From Helicobacter pylori (lineage in GTDB: Bacteria; Campylobacterota; Campylobacteria; Campylobacterales; Helicobacteraceae): a DNA stretch of 64,000 bases. The DNA lies in NCBI RefSeq assembly GCF_009689985.1, contig NZ_QBAW01000001.1, forward strand, positions 186,001 to 250,000, written 5' to 3'. The notes beneath the pieces are model-generated. The model was given only the letters and a program-made list of their open reading frames with translations. It searched no databases and was not told the origin of the DNA. Below are positions 8,379 through 16,478 of this stretch, piece after piece (position 1 is the stretch's first letter; every line of letters begins with the position of its first letter). The position numbers and the translations under genes were made by a program.

Positions 8379-9592
8379 AAAAATACAGCGCTATCCCCAC
8401 CCCTTGCTATGTGCTAGAGAGCGAACGCTTAGAAAAAAACGCTAAGATTTTAGAAATCGTGCGCCAACAAAGCGGGACAAAGGTTTTGCTCGCTTTAAAG
8501 GGGTATGCGTTTTGGCGTGAGTTTGGGATTTTAAGGCAAAAATTGAACGGGTGTTGCGCAAGCGGTCTTTATGAGGCTAAGCTCGCTTTTGAAGAATTTG
8601 GGGGGCGAGAGAGCCATAAGGAAATTTGCGTTTATAGCCCGGCTTTTAAAGAGGCTGAAATGAGCGCGATTTTACCCCTAGCGACAAGCATCATTTTCAA
8701 CTCTTTTTACCAATACGCCACCTATAAAGACAGGATTTTAGACAAAAACAAGCAATTAGAAAACTTGGGCTTAAGCCCCATTAAAATGGGTTTGAGGATA
8801 AACCCTCTCTATAGCGAAGTAACCCCAGCGATCTATAACCCATGCTCTAAAATGAGCCGGTTAGGGATTACGCCTAGCGGATTTGAAAAAGGGGTGAAAG
8901 AGCATGGCTTAGAGGGGGTGAGCGGGTTGCACTTCCATACGCATTGCGAGCAAAACGCTGACGCTTTGTGCCGGACTTTAGAGCATGTAGAAAGGCATTT
9001 CAAGCCCTATTTAGAAAACATGGCGTGGGTGAATTTTGGTGGGGGGCATCATATCACTAGGAGCGATTACGATGTGAATTTGCTCATCCAAACGATTAAG
9101 GATTTCAAAGAGCGTTATCATGATATAGAAGTGATTTTAGAGCCTGGGGAAGCCATAGGGTGGCAATGCGGGTTTTTAATCGCAAGCGTGATAGATATTG
9201 TTCAAAACGATCAAGAAATTGCGATCTTAGACGCTTCTTTTAGCGCTCACATGCCCGATTGCTTAGAAATGCCTTATCGCCCCAGTATCCTTAAAATTTC
9301 CGTAGAAAACGATGAAGAAATTATTGAAATGGAAAAGGGCGAAAATCAAGGGGCGTTTTCTTATTTTTTAGGCGGCCCTACTTGTTTAGCGGGGGATTTT
9401 ATGGGGAGCTTTAGTTTTGAGAAGCCTTTAAAAAGGGGCGATAAAATCGTGTTTCAAGACATGCTCCATTATACGATTGTCAAAAACAACTCGTTTAATG
9501 GCGTGCCGCTCCCAAGCCTGGCTAAAATAGATTCGCAAGGTTTTAAGATCCTCAAAAGCTTTTCTTATGAAGATTATAAAAACAGGAATTAA
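8375..9592 (+). CDS. nspC: Carboxynorspermidine decarboxylase
   Basis: 405 residues of the fold III PLP-dependent decarboxylase family. The PLP lysine is in LLALKGYAFW near residue 43, the FHTHCEQN segment is near 190, the WVNFGGGHH phosphate-binding glycine-rich stretch is near 225, and the EPGEAIGW loop is near 260. DASFSAHMPDCLEMPYRP near 290 contains the catalytic cysteine found across this family. The enzyme completes spermidine or norspermidine synthesis by decarboxylating the carboxy-polyamine. The frame is intact, and the stop overlaps convergently with the stop of lpxE on the other strand. Confidence 0.9.
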   Translation: MKKYSAIPTPCYVLESERLEKNAKILEIVRQQSGTKVLLALKGYAFWREFGILRQKLNGCCASGLYEAKLAFEEFGGRESHKEICVYSPAFKEAEMSAILPLATSIIFNSFYQYATYKDRILDKNKQLENLGLSPIKMGLRINPLYSEVTPAIYNPCSKMSRLGITPSGFEKGVKEHGLEGVSGLHFHTHCEQNADALCRTLEHVERHFKPYLENMAWVNFGGGHHITRSDYDVNLLIQTIKDFKERYHDIEVILEPGEAIGWQCGFLIASVIDIVQNDQEIAILDASFSAHMPDCLEMPYRPSILKISVENDEEIIEMEKGENQGAFSYFLGGPTCLAGDFMGSFSFEKPLKRGDKIVFQDMLHYTIVKNNSFNGVPLPSLAKIDSQGFKILKSFSYEDYKNRN

Positions 9593-10173
9593 AGCTTTTG
9601 ATTAAGGCTTTTGGGGCTTGTAAAAAGGCTTACGCACAACATTCCAACACCAAGCCCGGCCAACACCGCGCCAATGGTGTGCATGTCTAAATAGATGCGA
9701 GCGAGCATGGTTAAAGGGATTAAAGGCAAGAGCCACAAGTATTTTTTAAAAGAATAACGGCGCATTAAAAACGCCACCGCCAAACCCACCATAGACGAAT
9801 GCCCGCTTGGCATGTTGAAATTACCCCCATAAGGGCGCTCGCCCAAACGCCGATCATTGATCGTTACATGGTTTAAGGCTCTTTTAGTGGTGTGCGTGAG
9901 GAGGGTTGTAGCGATAGAAGCGTTAGCGACTTGAAAAAGCCCTACCGCATCTCTTTGAATTAAAGGAATCGCCACAGATAAAATCGTAGGGATAAAGCGC
10001 GCGTAATGCTCGGTGAAATGAAACACCAAAGGCACGCTATGCTGTTTAGGGACTTTAGGGAAAGGCGCAAAAATACCTAGTAAAATCAAGCCCAAACTGA
10101 GTGCTAACAAAGTTTTAGAAAAGCTTTTAGGCAGGCTTTCACAAAATTTTTGTTTAAATAAGAATTTTTTCAT
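9589..10173 (-). CDS. lpxE: LpxE lipid A 1-phosphatase (PAP2 family)
   Basis: 194 residues with several hydrophobic segments and the three PAP2 phosphatase motifs: KRALNHVTINDRRLGERP near 100, the catalytic PSGHSS near 125 and ARIYLDMHTIGAV near 165. In H. pylori LpxE removes the 1-phosphate of lipid A in the periplasmic leaflet. EptA then adds phosphoethanolamine at that site, lowering negative charge and TLR4 recognition. It lies 10 bases after eptA on the minus strand in the same transcript. Its TAA shares bases with the convergent nspC stop. Confidence 0.9.
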   Translation of the reverse strand: MKKFLFKQKFCESLPKSFSKTLLALSLGLILLGIFAPFPKVPKQHSVPLVFHFTEHYARFIPTILSVAIPLIQRDAVGLFQVANASIATTLLTHTTKRALNHVTINDRRLGERPYGGNFNMPSGHSSMVGLAVAFLMRRYSFKKYLWLLPLIPLTMLARIYLDMHTIGAVLAGLGVGMLCVSLFTSPKSLNQKL

Positions 10174-10183
10174 GAGTGTTATT

Positions 10184-11749
10184 TTACTCTTTTTTGTGTT
10201 TGAGCAGATCTAAAGAAGGGCGATAAACAACGCTTGGGTTTTTAAAATCCAAAAACACCCCTAAAACGCTATGGAAAATGGTATTTTGATTAATGGGGGT
10301 TTGGGTTTGAATGATGGAATGCTCCTTTTTAAAAAGATCATTGGCATAAAGAATAAAGGGGATCTCGTATTGTTCTTTAGGGGCGATGCTTTTAGGAATG
10401 CCATGCAAATAATACGCTCCTTCGCCCAAACTTTCGCCATGATCGCTTAAATAAATCATTAAGGCGGGCTGCTTGGCCTTTTCAAGCATGCTAATGATTT
10501 TGTCTAGCAGATAGTCGTTGTAAAAAATGGTGTTGTCATAGGCGTTAATCAGGCTTTCTTTGGAGCAAGAAGACAGATCAGCGCTTGAGCAATAAGGCTT
10601 AAACACCCTAAAATTTAAAGGCACTTTGTTGTCATAGTTGGGGCCATGCGAGCCGGCAAGGTGTAAGATGAGTAAGACATTTTCGTTAGAGTGTTCTTTT
10701 AAAAGGTCAGGCAAATTATAGAGTAAGGATTCATCATAAGGAGCGATCGCTTCGCAATTGGGGCATTTTTGAATCAATTCGTAGTTTTTACGATAGCTTG
10801 TAACCTTAACATTCTTTTCGCCGTCATTCGCGCTATACCAAAAGACTTTGATACCGGCATTAGTCAAGTAAGTTGGCAAATTTTCATAGGCGTTGTTTTT
10901 AAAAGAAGAATCTAAAATGCATTCCAAACTCGCTGTCGTGTAAGTGGCGCAAGAAGTGGCGTTAAAAAGGGTGAGTTCATGATTTTCTAAGCGTTTGCTT
11001 AATCTTGGGGTGGTGGGTTTTTGATAGCCATAAAGGGCGTAATTGTGTTTCCTAGCGCTTTCACCAATGACTAGCACTACAAACGAATGAGAATGGTTGG
11101 GCGAAAAGAGAGGGAGCGGCTTGATAGTGGGGGCGAAAAATTTAAGAGCACTCACTCTAAAAGCGTTCACGCTATAAGCGAAGGGCAGAATTAAGCCCCC
11201 TATGAATTTCGCATGCTTGTCAAACCACAGCCAATTTTTAGCGTTAGCTAAAGCGCTAGCGATAAAGATAAACACTAACGCCAAGATCGCTAAAAAGGGC
11301 GCTTTTTTAGAAGAATTTTTGATGGGGATTTTATAAATGATATAGCCGGGTAACACCCCAAAAACAACGATAAAAACAAATAATTTAACGCTCAAAAAGC
11401 CTAAAACTTCATGCGTGTTGGTGTTTAAGACATTACCCATCATGCTCTTATTTAAAAACACCTTATAAGCGCTAATGAAATAGAAAGCGACAGAATTGAG
11501 CCAACTAAAAACAACCGCACTTAAGCGCATCAAAGAAGCAGAGATCAAGCCTAACGCCAAAAAAAGAGCGCCATTAACGCAAAAAAGCACCACAACCATC
11601 ATGGCTATAAAACTAACTTGGTTGCTTTCTTTATAAACATAAGCGAACAAAGGGAAATGGTATAAAACGCCAAAAATAAGGCTATAAAGCAAACCGGCTT
11701 GCAGACAACTTAGGGGCTTTAAAAATTTTAGATGAAATGGTAATGTCAA
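10184..11749 (-). CDS. eptA: EptA lipid A phosphoethanolamine transferase
   Basis: 521 residues: five predicted N-terminal transmembrane helices, then a periplasmic sulfatase-like domain. VLVIGESARKHNYALYGY near 227 gives the metal-binding Glu. The nucleophilic Thr is in the NATSCATYTTAS segment near 262, and YLSDHGESLGEGAYYLHG near 440 gives the Asp/His metal ligands. It starts at TTG 11749 with AAGGGG five bases upstream. The reaction adds phosphoethanolamine to the 1-position of lipid A freed by LpxE, giving polymyxin resistance. First gene of the eptA-lpxE unit. Confidence 0.9.
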   Translation of the reverse strand: MTLPFHLKFLKPLSCLQAGLLYSLIFGVLYHFPLFAYVYKESNQVSFIAMMVVVLFCVNGALFLALGLISASLMRLSAVVFSWLNSVAFYFISAYKVFLNKSMMGNVLNTNTHEVLGFLSVKLFVFIVVFGVLPGYIIYKIPIKNSSKKAPFLAILALVFIFIASALANAKNWLWFDKHAKFIGGLILPFAYSVNAFRVSALKFFAPTIKPLPLFSPNHSHSFVVLVIGESARKHNYALYGYQKPTTPRLSKRLENHELTLFNATSCATYTTASLECILDSSFKNNAYENLPTYLTNAGIKVFWYSANDGEKNVKVTSYRKNYELIQKCPNCEAIAPYDESLLYNLPDLLKEHSNENVLLILHLAGSHGPNYDNKVPLNFRVFKPYCSSADLSSCSKESLINAYDNTIFYNDYLLDKIISMLEKAKQPALMIYLSDHGESLGEGAYYLHGIPKSIAPKEQYEIPFILYANDLFKKEHSIIQTQTPINQNTIFHSVLGVFLDFKNPSVVYRPSLDLLKHKKE

Positions 11750-11779
11750 ACACGCCCCTTAAAATCAATCAATCTTAGG

Positions 11780-11785
11780 ATTATA
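11780..11785 (-). promoter_or_regulatory. -10 box (TATAAT on minus) of eptA-lpxE
   Basis: The plus-strand sequence ATTATA reads TATAAT on the minus strand, about 31 bases before the eptA TTG start. Confidence 0.6.
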
Positions 11786-11875
11786 TCGTAGGTATGGGGA
11801 TTTTATGGTTTATTTTAAAGTGGAAAGCACTTTTTTTAGGGTGGTTGCGTTTAAGAGCTTTAAAGCGTGTTTGTT

Positions 11876-11881
11876 GTAGGA
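11876..11881 (+). promoter_or_regulatory. Candidate -10 box (TAGGAT) of aapA mRNA
   Basis: TAGGAT lies about 10 bases before the 5' hairpin at 11891. A start near 11888 would place the hairpin at the very 5' end of the mRNA, as in AapA messages. Confidence 0.4.
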
Positions 11882-11884
11882 TCT

Positions 11885-11964
11885 CATCACGCCCCATAGT
11901 CGCAATATGGGGCAAATCCAAATAAGGAGCATGCCATGAAGCGTAAAAGTGGCAAACGCTCTTG
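11885..11964 (-). ncRNA. isoA: IsoA-family antisense antitoxin RNA
   Basis: A perfect TATAAT lies on the minus strand at 11976-11971, inside the toxin reading frame opposite its Leu-Tyr-Leu codons. This is the place where the IsoA promoter sits in AapA/IsoA loci. Transcription from about 11964 would cover the toxin start codon and ribosome binding site and end at the GC-rich hairpin 11891-11913 near 11885. The RNA is about 80 nt, as known for IsoA RNAs. The ends are inferred from the promoter and hairpin, not measured. Confidence 0.6.
11891..11913 (+). promoter_or_regulatory. 5' stem-loop of the aapA mRNA
   Basis: Perfect 8-bp inverted repeat GCCCCATA/TATGGGGC around a 7-base loop, just upstream of the toxin ribosome binding site AAGGAG (11924-11929). 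AapA messages use such 5' stems for stability and translational shut-off. Read on the minus strand, the same stem can end the antisense RNA. Confidence 0.65.
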
Positions 11965-12028
11965 GAAACTATTATACCTTGAAATTTCTTTTTCTTGGTT
12001 TAAGGTAGTGTTTTTGATGAAACGCTGA
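11936..12028 (+). CDS. aapA: AapA-family small membrane toxin (type I TA)
   Basis: A 30-codon ORF: ATG at 11936 with AAGGAG six bases upstream, TGA at 12026-12028. The peptide has the AapA pattern: basic N-terminus with KSGKRSWK, then LYLEISF, a short hydrophobic helix and a KVV...MKR end. AapA toxins are about 30-residue hydrophobic peptides that damage the inner membrane and are silenced by the antisense IsoA RNA. An out-of-frame ATG at 11931 is followed at once by TGA. Which numbered aapA locus this corresponds to cannot be settled from sequence alone. The opposite-strand 63-codon ORF here is the antitoxin side, not a gene. Confidence 0.8.
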   Translation: MKRKSGKRSWKLLYLEISFSWFKVVFLMKR

Positions 12029-12042
12029 TTTCTAAGAGCGTT

Positions 12043-12065
12043 CCCTAAGCCTAAAAAGCTTAGGG
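12043..12065 (+). terminator. Terminator of aapA mRNA
   Basis: Perfect 8-bp stem CCCTAAGC/GCTTAGGG with a 7-base loop, followed by GTTTCCTTTT, 14 bases after the toxin stop. This predicts a toxin mRNA of roughly 185-190 nt. Confidence 0.65.
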
Positions 12066-12095
12066 GTTTCCTTTTCAAGTGGGTTTGTCCTTGAC

Positions 12096-12125
12096 TTTTG
12101 GGGCGTTTGCATGCGGTTATTAAAA
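12096..12125 (+). repeat. 30-bp direct repeat, copy 1
   Basis: Exact 30-base match to 14877-14906, beginning TTTTGGGGCGTTTGCATGCG. Weaker similarity extends about 35 bases to the left in both copies. The two copies bracket hopD. Confidence 0.8.
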
Positions 12126-12293
12126 AATGATCGCTTGAATAACGCTAATTTTTATTTAGATTGTAAAAAACGCCTTTGAGTATTTTTTATGATTAACGCT
12201 TGAAGTCAAAAAACTTTGTTTGGTGGAAAAAATTAAAAAAGTTTAGAAAAATAAAAACTTTATGAAAAGATTAAAAAGCGAGTGAGAAGTCAG

Positions 12294-12341
12294 CGAAAAA
12301 AGATTAAACCCCCTAAAAAGAGGGTTTAAAAAGGGGTTTAA
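12294..12341 (-). terminator. Rho-independent terminator of hopD
   Basis: On the minus strand, directly after the hopD stop, a 9-bp stem TTAAACCCC/GGGGTTTAA is followed by TCTTTTTT. Confidence 0.75.
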
Positions 12342-12345
12342 TACT

Positions 12346-14415
12346 TTAGTAAGCAAACACATAGTTGAGATACACGCTATAAAGCCTTCTGTATTGCAAG
12401 GTAGTGCCTAGCAAAGAATAGTAATTCGTGTTGATCGTGGGGATCTTCACGCCTAATTCCATGCCATGTTGCGTGCTATGATCAGCGCCTCTTCTCTTAT
12501 TCCTAGCGAGATTGGTCCTTAAGCCCAAATTGAATAGGAATTGGAAGTTAGAGGTGTTGATTTTAGCCTTATAGTAATTGTTCACATTCGCCAAATTCAC
12601 ATACTGAGAATTAAGCCATGAAGTCCCGGCTAAGGCGATACCGCCAAACGCGCCAAAAGAAATTTTATTGTGTTTAGTGGCTTTATCGTTGATGAAATTC
12701 ACTAACAAATCGCTCCCCACACCATAAGTCCAAACATCAGAAGAGGCGTTGAAAAATTGGGATTTGTTATAGGTGTGGTTGTAATCCACAAAGCCGTAGT
12801 ATCTCGCGCCCCATCGTTTGTTTTTCCCAAAGAATTGCTTATAGCCCACTTGAAAGCCGATCCCGTTCATCGCGCCGTTATTGGTGGTAGAAGCGGCGAT
12901 TAAGCCGGCGCGTCTGAAAGGGTTACTGCCTAATTCTTGAGTCCTAGATTGCACTTGAGAATGGATATTGGAGTCAATGTAGTAGTTGTCTTGTATGCCT
13001 TGCGGGCTATTAGGGTTAGTCTTTTTGCTCACCACATTTTGCAAAGATTGAGCGTCAGGCAAGCTTGAAACGGCTGCTGTGATGCTGTCATAATGTTCGC
13101 CTAGCTTTTTATACTGGCTGCTGAAATTCGCTAAAGTGTAGGCGAGATCTTGTGCATTATGGATTCGCTCCGCTTGGTTGCCAAAATGAGCGATGCTGTT
13201 TTTTAGATTCGTTACGGTTTCTCCCACATACGCGCAACCGGCTCCCCAAGTGTTAGAAGTGACCGTGCCAGATGGCGTGCCACGAAGATTGCCATCGCTA
13301 CCCTTTTCATGGCACACCCCTAAAGAGTCTTTCACAAACGCTGCAGGGATTCTTTCAAAGTCCTTCACCACTGCTTGAGCGCGGTTTAAAATCTCCGCTT
13401 GCGCTCTAGCGTTAGCGAACATGCTTTGAGAAAAGCTAGCGTCTTTATAGGGGTTGAATGTCTTTCCAGTGTCTAGGTTGTGCTGGTTTTGCGCGTTTGC
13501 AGTAACGATTTTGGATTGCTCTACGGCTATTTCAGCGTTTTTGATCATGTCTTGAATTGCACTGATTTCATTTTTAAAAATCCCGCACGCGCTCCCATCG
13601 CCCTTCAAATATATTCCTTCCCATAAACTACCACTGCTTGCACCACCTGCACCACCATTATTGATCCATGGGCATGCGCTATTAAGGGTAGTTATAATGG
13701 TGCTAGCCTGTTTTAAAAGCTCTTGAGCGTTATTTTTTGTAACAATTTCTTCTTTATTATTATTGCTATTGCTCCCATTTTGGTTGATTGTAAATTTAAG
13801 TTCGGTGTTGGTGTCGCTTAAGGCAGGAATATCCTTCCCACTTGCTCCAAAAGCCTTTTGGATGATTTGATAAGCCTTATTGATTTTCGCGTAATTTTCA
13901 GTGGATATAATGCTATATGGTCCTGGTTCATATTGAGTAGTGCCACAAGTAATGGTGGTCCCTCCCCATTGATTTGTTGGTGTGTTGTGGAAAGTTTGAA
14001 CGCCTCCATTTTTGCTGCTGTCTTTGCCAGGGCCGCAAGGGCTGATCGCATAGCTCATGACTTGCCACAACCCCGCTGCCGCATTGAGCGCTAAAAGCAC
14101 CGCTTGATATGCCGGGGAGTTCTCTTTATCATTGATTAAATTCTTCGCACTCGCATCCAAATTAGTCCTTGCGTTATTGATAGCGTTGGGGTCGGAGGAC
14201 TGCCTGATGAGAGTGTTTAGGGTGCTGTAACTCGTTAAAAGATTGTTCAATCTTTCATAACTATCTGAAAGATCTTGAATGCCTTTAGTGTTTTTCACCA
14301 TTTGAGCGGATTCACCGATTTGATAACCCGCACTCACAAAAAAGCCGTTGTCTTCAGCGCTTAAAGTGGAAACTAAAAGCGAACCTAAGGTTAATGACAG
14401 AAATTTTTTCTTCAT
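12346..14415 (-). CDS. hopD: Hop-family outer-membrane protein, probably HopD
   Basis: 689 residues. The signal peptide (MKKKFLSLTLGSLLVSTLSA) is cleaved before EDNGFF. The Hop N-terminal motif GFFVSAGYQIGESAQMVKN follows. The exposed middle holds paired cysteines (for example SPCGPG and TITCGT) as in the SabA/BabA adhesin group. The C-terminal beta-barrel starts around GIGFQVGYKQFFG and ends in the terminal aromatic signature YSVYLNYVFAY. The position between eptA and gltA matches hopD of the reference genomes. The ligand is not known to me. An 18-base homopolymer upstream suggests variable expression. The frame is intact. Confidence 0.85.
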   Translation of the reverse strand: MKKKFLSLTLGSLLVSTLSAEDNGFFVSAGYQIGESAQMVKNTKGIQDLSDSYERLNNLLTSYSTLNTLIRQSSDPNAINNARTNLDASAKNLINDKENSPAYQAVLLALNAAAGLWQVMSYAISPCGPGKDSSKNGGVQTFHNTPTNQWGGTTITCGTTQYEPGPYSIISTENYAKINKAYQIIQKAFGASGKDIPALSDTNTELKFTINQNGSNSNNNKEEIVTKNNAQELLKQASTIITTLNSACPWINNGGAGGASSGSLWEGIYLKGDGSACGIFKNEISAIQDMIKNAEIAVEQSKIVTANAQNQHNLDTGKTFNPYKDASFSQSMFANARAQAEILNRAQAVVKDFERIPAAFVKDSLGVCHEKGSDGNLRGTPSGTVTSNTWGAGCAYVGETVTNLKNSIAHFGNQAERIHNAQDLAYTLANFSSQYKKLGEHYDSITAAVSSLPDAQSLQNVVSKKTNPNSPQGIQDNYYIDSNIHSQVQSRTQELGSNPFRRAGLIAASTTNNGAMNGIGFQVGYKQFFGKNKRWGARYYGFVDYNHTYNKSQFFNASSDVWTYGVGSDLLVNFINDKATKHNKISFGAFGGIALAGTSWLNSQYVNLANVNNYYKAKINTSNFQFLFNLGLRTNLARNKRRGADHSTQHGMELGVKIPTINTNYYSLLGTTLQYRRLYSVYLNYVFAY

Positions 14416-14512
14416 GTTTTTCCTTTACTTCTTGAAATAAGATTGATTTTGTCAGTAAATCTTGCGGAAATGTATATTTAAGTAATTCTATACCGCAAGC
14501 TTTCGTTAATAT

Positions 14513-14518
14513 AGTATA
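14513..14518 (-). promoter_or_regulatory. Probable -10 box of hopD (TATACT on minus)
   Basis: TATACT on the minus strand about 100 bases before the hopD ATG. The poly-T tract lies about 44 bases further upstream. A second weaker candidate is the TATAGA near 14490. Confidence 0.45.
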
Positions 14519-14561
14519 AATTAATGCGATTTTGATATTAATGAGGCGTTTTTGCCCTTTC

Positions 14562-14579
14562 AAAAAAAAAAAAAAAAAA
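14562..14579 (-). repeat. T18 homopolymer in the hopD promoter region
   Basis: Eighteen consecutive A on the plus strand, hence T on the hopD strand, roughly -55 to -73 from the likely hopD start. Length-variable T tracts in this position control promoter strength of other H. pylori adhesin genes such as sabA. Confidence 0.85.
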
Positions 14580-14999
14580 GGTTTTTGTAGCGTTTCTAAA
14601 CAAATATTAAACCAATAAAGGTAATTTTAAAAGAAATGAGGTTGTTTAATAGGGGTGGCTATCAAAAAAGGGGGTTTTTAACTTTGGTTGTTTGGTGTGG
14701 TTGTAATAGTGATTTTTTCTTTAGATTTTGTTATAAAAATGATTTTTTCTAAAAAATGAGATTTGATTGCTTGAGATTTGTTGTAAAAAGGATTTTCTTA
14801 AGGAGATAGAAAGGTTTTGCAATCATTTTCCCCAAAAACTCAAGGGTTTGCTTGTAAAAGTGGGGTTATTTTTGAGTTTTGGGGCGTTTGCATGCGGTTA
14901 TTAAAAGATTATCGCTCGCTTGATGTGAGATCCTTACTCTTTTAAACAAGGCTTTGAGCGTTTCTTAAAACTATCACCAACGCTCTGTTAGGACAAAGC
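14580..14999. other. 420-bp stretch without a gene
   Basis: No ORF with a plausible start and ribosome binding site is seen on either strand. It holds A/T-rich imperfect repeats of the type TTGTTATAAAAATGATTTTTTCT (14710-14800), an inverted repeat CCCCAAAAACTCAA/TTGAGTTTTGGGG (14831-14844 and 14872-14884) and the second copy of the 30-bp repeat. The gltA transcript ends here. Confidence 0.5.
14877..14906 (+). repeat. 30-bp direct repeat, copy 2
   Basis: Identical to 12096-12125. It lies on the gltA side of hopD, whereas copy 1 lies just after the aapA terminator. Confidence 0.8.
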
Positions 15000-16280
15000 C
15001 TAATCCCCTACATAGACTTGTCTTGGGCGTGTGATCCTGGCTTGCGGACTTTTGACATGCTCTAAAAGCTGAGCGCACCAGCCTACGGTTCGGCCAATGA
15101 CAAACACCGGTGTGAAAAAACGCACCGGGATTTTTAAAGCCCTTAAAATCGTGCCAGAGTAGAAATCCACATTAGGGTAGAGATTCCTTTCAATGAAATA
15201 CTCGTCTTTTAGCGCGATTTCTTCCACTTTGGCGGCGATTTCACTCAACCTCTTGTCCATTTTAACGCCTTTTTGGTGCAGTTCGTCTTTTAGGCCTTTT
15301 AAGATTTTTGCACGCGGATCATAGCTTTTATACACCCTATGCCCAAAGCCCATGAGTTTGAAACTGTCGTTTTTGTCTTTCACGCGTGCAATATATTTAT
15401 CCACATTTTTCACATCGCCGATTTCTTCTAATTGCAAAAGCACTTTTTCATTCGCTCCGCCATGCAAATGCCCCCATAAAGCGCTAATACCCGCACTAAT
15501 GGCTGCATAAGGATGCACGCCGGTGCTAGCGACATTCCTTACCGTGGTAGAAGAGGCGTTTTGCCCATGGTCAGCGTGTAAGGTTAGGATTTTATCAAAG
15601 GCTTCCACTTCTAGGGGTGTGATTTCCGCTTCGCCTTGAGTGGTGTGTTTTAAACGGCTATAAGGATACCCTCTCAGCATGAAAAGGATATTTTCCACAT
15701 AAGAGCGCGCGATGTCCGGATAAATAATGGGTGCTCCCACTTCATTACGATAGCAAATAGCCGCCAGCGTGGGGATTTTAGCGATAATTCTTCTGGCCAT
15801 AGTTTGGTAATCTTCTTCAGTGTGCATGTTTTGGTGCGTGGAATAAAGGGTGGATAAAATAGACACACCGCTAGAAAGTTTCGCCATAGGGTGGGCGTTG
15901 CTAGGGAAGGCTGAAAACATGTTGAGTAAGCTCTCATGCACAAAACTTCTGTGGCGTAGTTCCAATTCAAATTCCAAGCTTTCATCTTGATTTTTGGGTA
16001 ATTCCCCTGTGAGTAATAGCCTGCACACATCTACATATTTGTATTTGGCGACTAAATCTTCTATTCTGTGCCCTCTGTAATACAATTCGCCTTTTTTGCC
16101 ATTGATATAGCTGATTTTAGATTGGCACCCGGCGGTAGAAGAATACCCTGGATCGTAAGAAAAAAACCCGGTCGTTTCAAAAAGCTTGGAAAAATCCACC
16201 GCTTTAGGCCCACGAGTGCATTCAATCGTTTCAAATTCATAGCGTTCATTATTTTCATTATTGATTAAAGTAACAGACAT
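15000..16280 (-). CDS. gltA: Citrate synthase (type II)
   Basis: 426 residues, the usual type II length. Catalytic segments: [20 protein letters not shown] near 225 (first active-site His), [16 protein letters not shown] near 265 (second His) and [15 protein letters not shown] near 305. The C-terminal [20 protein letters not shown] and [13 protein letters not shown] close the active site. It condenses acetyl-CoA with oxaloacetate as the entry to the citric-acid branch; the next step with isocitrate dehydrogenase is encoded divergently next door. It has its own promoter (TATAAT at 16323-16318). Confidence 0.95.
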   Translation of the reverse strand: MSVTLINNENNERYEFETIECTRGPKAVDFSKLFETTGFFSYDPGYSSTAGCQSKISYINGKKGELYYRGHRIEDLVAKYKYVDVCRLLLTGELPKNQDESLEFELELRHRSFVHESLLNMFSAFPSNAHPMAKLSSGVSILSTLYSTHQNMHTEEDYQTMARRIIAKIPTLAAICYRNEVGAPIIYPDIARSYVENILFMLRGYPYSRLKHTTQGEAEITPLEVEAFDKILTLHADHGQNASSTTVRNVASTGVHPYAAISAGISALWGHLHGGANEKVLLQLEEIGDVKNVDKYIARVKDKNDSFKLMGFGHRVYKSYDPRAKILKGLKDELHQKGVKMDKRLSEIAAKVEEIALKDEYFIERNLYPNVDFYSGTILRALKIPVRFFTPVFVIGRTVGWCAQLLEHVKSPQARITRPRQVYVGD

Positions 16281-16317
16281 TGTGATTCCCTTAAGTTTTG
16301 ATAATATTCAACTCCTA

Positions 16318-16323
16318 ATTATA
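16318..16323 (-). promoter_or_regulatory. -10 box of gltA (TATAAT on minus)
   Basis: ATTATA on plus reads TATAAT on minus, 38 bases before the gltA ATG. Confidence 0.6.
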
Positions 16324-16444
16324 AGCCAAAAAATTAAATGATTTCTTTTAAAAACATTCCGTTTTTTCAAGTTATTTCCAACCGCTACTTTTAAACACGC
16401 ATTCAAAAAAGATTTTTAGGGGTTATATAGTATTTTTGCGCTAG

Positions 16445-16450
16445 TATAGT
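16445..16450 (+). promoter_or_regulatory. -10 box of icd (TATAGT)
   Basis: TATAGT preceded by GCTAG, 29 bases before the icd ATG. AAAAAGGATAAACA supplies the ribosome binding site. Confidence 0.55.
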
Positions 16451-16478
16451 TACTCAAACTTTAGAAAAAGGATAAACA

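Noticed and set aside
11887..12078. 63-codon minus-strand ORF between eptA and hopD
   Set aside because: It is the antisense of the aapA toxin gene and its terminator; no ribosome binding site and no protein-like features.
14831..14884. Inverted repeat CCCCAAAAACTCAA / TTGAGTTTTGGGG as the gltA terminator
   Set aside because: A hairpin with a one-base bulge is possible, but no U-run follows on either strand and it lies over 100 bases after the stop; kept only as structure in the gap.
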